Below, in pieces: positions 61,381 to 64,000 of a stretch of 64,000 nucleotides of DNA. The DNA is from Flagellimonas spongiicola. Lineage in GTDB: Bacteria > Bacteroidota > Bacteroidia > Flavobacteriales > Flavobacteriaceae. The translations under genes and the position numbers were made by a program. Where the stretch lies: the NCBI RefSeq assembly GCF_023502425.1, contig NZ_JAMFMA010000004.1:1-64000 (forward strand). The letters run 5' to 3'. Below the pieces are notes generated by a model. That model was not told the DNA's origin, did not search any database, and worked only from the letters and a program-made list of their open reading frames with translations. Position 1 is the stretch's first letter. Each line of letters starts with the position of its first letter.

Positions 61381-63276
61381 ATGTCCAAAGTCATTGCCCA
61401 TAGCCTTTTCAGCGATTTTGATATCAATTTGTTTAAATCAGGAAAACACTTTCGGTTATATGATAAATTAGGCTCACATCTTATGGAAAAAGATGGAGTC
61501 AAGGGTACCTATTTCTCTGTTTGGGCGCCTTCAGCAAAGTCGGTTTCCGTTGTGGGCGATTTTAATTACTGGGACGGAAAAGATCACGAGCTAAATGTTC
61601 GATGGGATGAAAGCGGAATATGGGAAGGGTTTATTCCAGGAGTGGAAAAAGGTTCGAAATACAAATACAAAATTCATTCCAATAACAATGATATCTGGAC
61701 GGAAAAAGCGGACCCCTTCGCACGTTATTGCGAACAGCCACCCAATACGGCTTCTGTAGTTTGGGATGCTGATTATTCTTGGGAGGATAGCAAATGGATT
61801 GCTGGAAGAGAAGCGCACAATGCGTTGGATAAACCGTATTCGGTTTATGAGGTGCATTTGGGGTCATGGAAGAAAAAGAATGGTTGGGAATTCCTTACTT
61901 ACACCGAAATGGCGGATGAATTGGTGAACTATGTGGCCGATATGGGATTCTCCCATGTGGAGTTTATGCCGATTATGGAGTACCCGTTTGACCCAAGTTG
62001 GGGATACCAATTGACAGGATATTTTGCCCCAACTTCAAGATTTGGAACCCCAGAGGAATTTAAAATTCTTGTCGATAAATTCCATCAAAAAGGCATCGGT
62101 GTTATTTTGGATTGGGTACCATCCCATTTTCCTGAGGATGCTCATGGTCTTGGATTTTTTGACGGTTCCCACTTATATGAACATCCAGACAGAAGGAGAG
62201 GGTATCATCCGGATTGGAAAAGCTTGATTTTCAATTATGGAAGAAATGAGGTTAGAGCATTTTTGATCAGTAATGCCATTTTTTGGTTGGATCAATTTCA
62301 TGTGGATGGACTCCGGGTAGATGCTGTGGCTTCGATGCTTTATTTGGACTATTCACGTGAGGATGGGGAATGGGAACCCAATATGTATGGTAATAATGAA
62401 AACTTGGAAGCCATGTCATTTCTGCGCGAGATGAACACTGAGGTTTATGCCAGCTTCAAAGGTGTTCAGACCATTGCAGAAGAGTCTACAGCATTTACAG
62501 GTGTTTCTAAACCTGTGGATCTTGGCGGGCTTGGATTTGGTATGAAATGGATGATGGGCTGGATGCACGATACATTGGAGTTTTTCAAAAAGGAACCTAT
62601 TCACCGATCTTATGATCTCAACAAGATTACTTTCAGCATGACCTATGCGTTTACAGAGAATTTTATGCTTCCTTTTTCACATGATGAAGTGGTGTATGGT
62701 AAAAACTCGCTCTTGTATCGTATGCCTGGCGATGAATGGCAACGTTTCGCCAATTTGAGGTTGCTTTATGGCTATATGTTTACCCATCCAGGGGCAAACT
62801 TACTTTTTATGGGAGGTGAATTTGGACAGTCCTCAGAATGGAATTTTCAAGAAAGTTTAGATTGGCATTTGACCCAATACGATTATCATTCAGGGATACA
62901 GGAGGTAATTAAGGATCTGAACAAACTCTATAAAACGCATCCAGCTTTGTTTGAAAAACAATTTAGTCCTGAAGGTTTTCAGTGGATAGAACATAATGAT
63001 CAGGAAAACTCAGTGATTTCATACATCAGAAAGGGGAATGACCCCAAGGATGATTTGATTGTTGTATGTAACTTCACGCCTGTACCAAGGGAGAATTATC
63101 GATTGGGAGTTCCAAAAACATCCCAGCTAAAGTTGCAGTTCAATAGTGATGACGCAAAATATTCCGGCAGTGGAATTGGAAAGAAAACCATAAAACCCTC
63201 AGCAAAGGAATGGAACGGACAGTCGCAATCAGTTTTAATGAATTTGCCTCCCTTGGGAGTCTTGGTTTATAAGTAA
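61381..63276 (+). CDS. glgB: 1,4-alpha-glucan branching enzyme
   Basis: A 631-residue GH13 enzyme that makes alpha-1,6 branches in glycogen. The N-terminal CBM48 (about 30-120, V-W-A-P-S-A-K-S-V-S-V-V-G-D-F-N) precedes the (beta/alpha)8 catalytic domain, with the nucleophile Asp at about 314 in G-L-R-V-D-A-V-A-S-M, the acid Glu in A-E-E-S-T near 367 and the third Asp in S-H-D-E-V near 436. The short N-terminus means it belongs to the shorter GlgB class. Downstream, a GH31 gene begins 98 bases later; glgA and glgC are not seen and may lie beyond the window. Confidence 0.96.
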   Translation: MSKVIAHSLFSDFDINLFKSGKHFRLYDKLGSHLMEKDGVKGTYFSVWAPSAKSVSVVGDFNYWDGKDHELNVRWDESGIWEGFIPGVEKGSKYKYKIHSNNNDIWTEKADPFARYCEQPPNTASVVWDADYSWEDSKWIAGREAHNALDKPYSVYEVHLGSWKKKNGWEFLTYTEMADELVNYVADMGFSHVEFMPIMEYPFDPSWGYQLTGYFAPTSRFGTPEEFKILVDKFHQKGIGVILDWVPSHFPEDAHGLGFFDGSHLYEHPDRRRGYHPDWKSLIFNYGRNEVRAFLISNAIFWLDQFHVDGLRVDAVASMLYLDYSREDGEWEPNMYGNNENLEAMSFLREMNTEVYASFKGVQTIAEESTAFTGVSKPVDLGGLGFGMKWMMGWMHDTLEFFKKEPIHRSYDLNKITFSMTYAFTENFMLPFSHDEVVYGKNSLLYRMPGDEWQRFANLRLLYGYMFTHPGANLLFMGGEFGQSSEWNFQESLDWHLTQYDYHSGIQEVIKDLNKLYKTHPALFEKQFSPEGFQWIEHNDQENSVISYIRKGNDPKDDLIVVCNFTPVPRENYRLGVPKTSQLKLQFNSDDAKYSGSGIGKKTIKPSAKEWNGQSQSVLMNLPPLGVLVYK

Positions 63277-63374
63277 AAAACGGACTCAAACGTTATAGTT
63301 AACTGCTGTTCACAACATCTTTTTAATTTCTCGCGCTAAAGTCTTTCTTTTGTTCGTTACATAACCCATCAGCG

Positions 63375-64000
63375 ATGATTACCAACACTGAAATAGAAAA
63401 AAGAGGGAATCAATATCCCAATCATATAGTTGATTTTAAGCAGGAGAATGACAAGCTCTATTTTACCTCGCAAAATGGGGTAATTCTTGAAATCACAATA
63501 CTTAGAGATAGTGCAATTCGATTCAGGTATGCCACAGAGCATGTTTTTGAACCCGACTTTTCATATGCCATAAGCGATGATGTAAGCTTGGGATATAATG
63601 AATTGGAGGTCAAGGATGAGATTCCAGAATTTGTAATTACCACATCCAAAGTGAAGATTTATGTCCAAAAGTCAAATCTCAAGGTCCAAATTGTTGATTT
63701 GGAAGATACCGTAATTCTGGATGATGAATTAGGGTTTCATTGGGAAGAAAACTACGATTACGGTGGAAACATCGTAAAAATGGGCAAAGTCTGTCATACC
63801 GGAGAAAGTTATTACGGTATGGGGGACAAAGCTTCTCATACCAATTTAAAAGGAAAAAGAGTCAATAATTGGGTGACGGACTCCTATGCTTATGGAAAGG
63901 ATCAGGAGCCATTGTACAAGTCAATTCCTTTTTATGTTGGGCTAAAGGAGAATATTGCCTATGGGGTTTTCTTTGATAACTCGTTCAGCACCTATTTTGA
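63375..64000 (+). CDS. GH31 family alpha-glucosidase, 5' part (truncated by window end)
   Basis: The open frame from the ATG at 63375 continues to the window edge without a stop, giving 208 complete codons. It encodes the N-terminal GH31 domain: E-S-Y-Y-G-M-G-D-K-A-S-H-T-N-L-K-G (near 147-163) is the galactose-mutarotase-like loop before the catalytic barrel, and IPFYVGLKENIAYGVFFDNSF is the next conserved strand. The catalytic Asp is beyond the edge. With no signal peptide it would be cytoplasmic, releasing glucose from glycogen or maltooligosaccharides, and its position after glgB supports a role in glycogen metabolism. Confidence 0.85.
   Translation, partial: MITNTEIEKRGNQYPNHIVDFKQENDKLYFTSQNGVILEITILRDSAIRFRYATEHVFEPDFSYAISDDVSLGYNELEVKDEIPEFVITTSKVKIYVQKSNLKVQIVDLEDTVILDDELGFHWEENYDYGGNIVKMGKVCHTGESYYGMGDKASHTNLKGKRVNNWVTDSYAYGKDQEPLYKSIPFYVGLKENIAYGVFFDNSFSTYF

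Overview
The window is a 64 kb chromosomal segment from an aerobic member of the Bacteroidota, almost certainly a marine-type Flavobacteriaceae. The evidence is consistent: promoters with a TAnnTTTG -7 element rather than sigma-70 hexamers, lipoprotein signal peptides ending in Cys and often followed by acidic residues, the family-specific pair DUF6452/DUF6048 next to rlmD, a bacillithiol enzyme (bshC), many FAS1-domain lipoproteins, GH97 and DUF1080 proteins, and AT-rich intergenic DNA. No rRNA, tRNA, CRISPR array, insertion sequence, prophage or plasmid gene was seen. The region looks like stable core chromosome with small accessory insertions.

Layout. 0-7 kb: an unrecognised membrane protein, a secreted amidohydrolase, a hemolysin-III-type protein, a beta-propeller-like lipoprotein, a ZIP transporter, a THUMP RNA methyltransferase and a lysine-rich basic protein. 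7-13 kb: VOC protein, DUF6048/DUF6452, rlmD, a sigma factor with its small membrane partner, and rocD. 12.6-19 kb: DUF5686-type protein, M14 peptidase, bshC and pgmB. 19-24 kb: a tightly overlapping run guaA - LysM/binding protein - OsmC - DUF922 protease. 24-29 kb: a minus-strand saccharide cluster (TIM-barrel isomerase, DUF1080 hydrolase, GH97, flavoprotein, NTF2-like). 29-33 kb: DUF3820, pyrG and yidC. 33-38 kb: two large FAS1 lipoproteins and a 474-base AT-rich gap. 38-41 kb: mnmA, a nitronate monooxygenase-like protein and a small YfiM-like protein. 40.8-47.6 kb: a MoxR/DUF58/DUF4350/DUF4129/membrane/SpoIIM operon with a divergent RDD protein. 47.6-51.6 kb: TRIC-type channel, cyclophilin lipoprotein, Nudix CoA pyrophosphatase, PlsC-like acyltransferase and a second sigma/membrane-protein pair. 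51.6-64 kb: M20 amidohydrolase, NDH-2, xerD, two small beta-barrels, aroQ, DUF3817, lpdA, DinB, two msrB genes, a collagen-like lipoprotein, glgB and the 5' part of a GH31 gene cut by the window end.

How the genes work together. Housekeeping functions dominate: nucleotide synthesis (guaA, pyrG), RNA modification (rlmD, mnmA, THUMP methyltransferase), membrane insertion (yidC), the shikimate step (aroQ), respiration and 2-oxoacid oxidation (ndh, lpdA), and glycogen branching (glgB). A redox and thiol-protection theme runs through bshC, OsmC, two MsrB proteins and flavoproteins. Two systems merit the closest attention: the MoxR-DUF58-DUF4350-DUF4129-SpoIIM-RDD envelope operon (function unknown as far as I know), and the 24.5-29 kb cluster whose isomerase/DUF1080 core resembles the recently described 3-keto-glycoside degradation route. 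At the DNA level, several housekeeping promoters sit 3-5 bases before the start codon, implying leaderless transcripts. A 7-bp inverted repeat straddles the guaA promoter, and two divergent genes share a CATG for both start codons.
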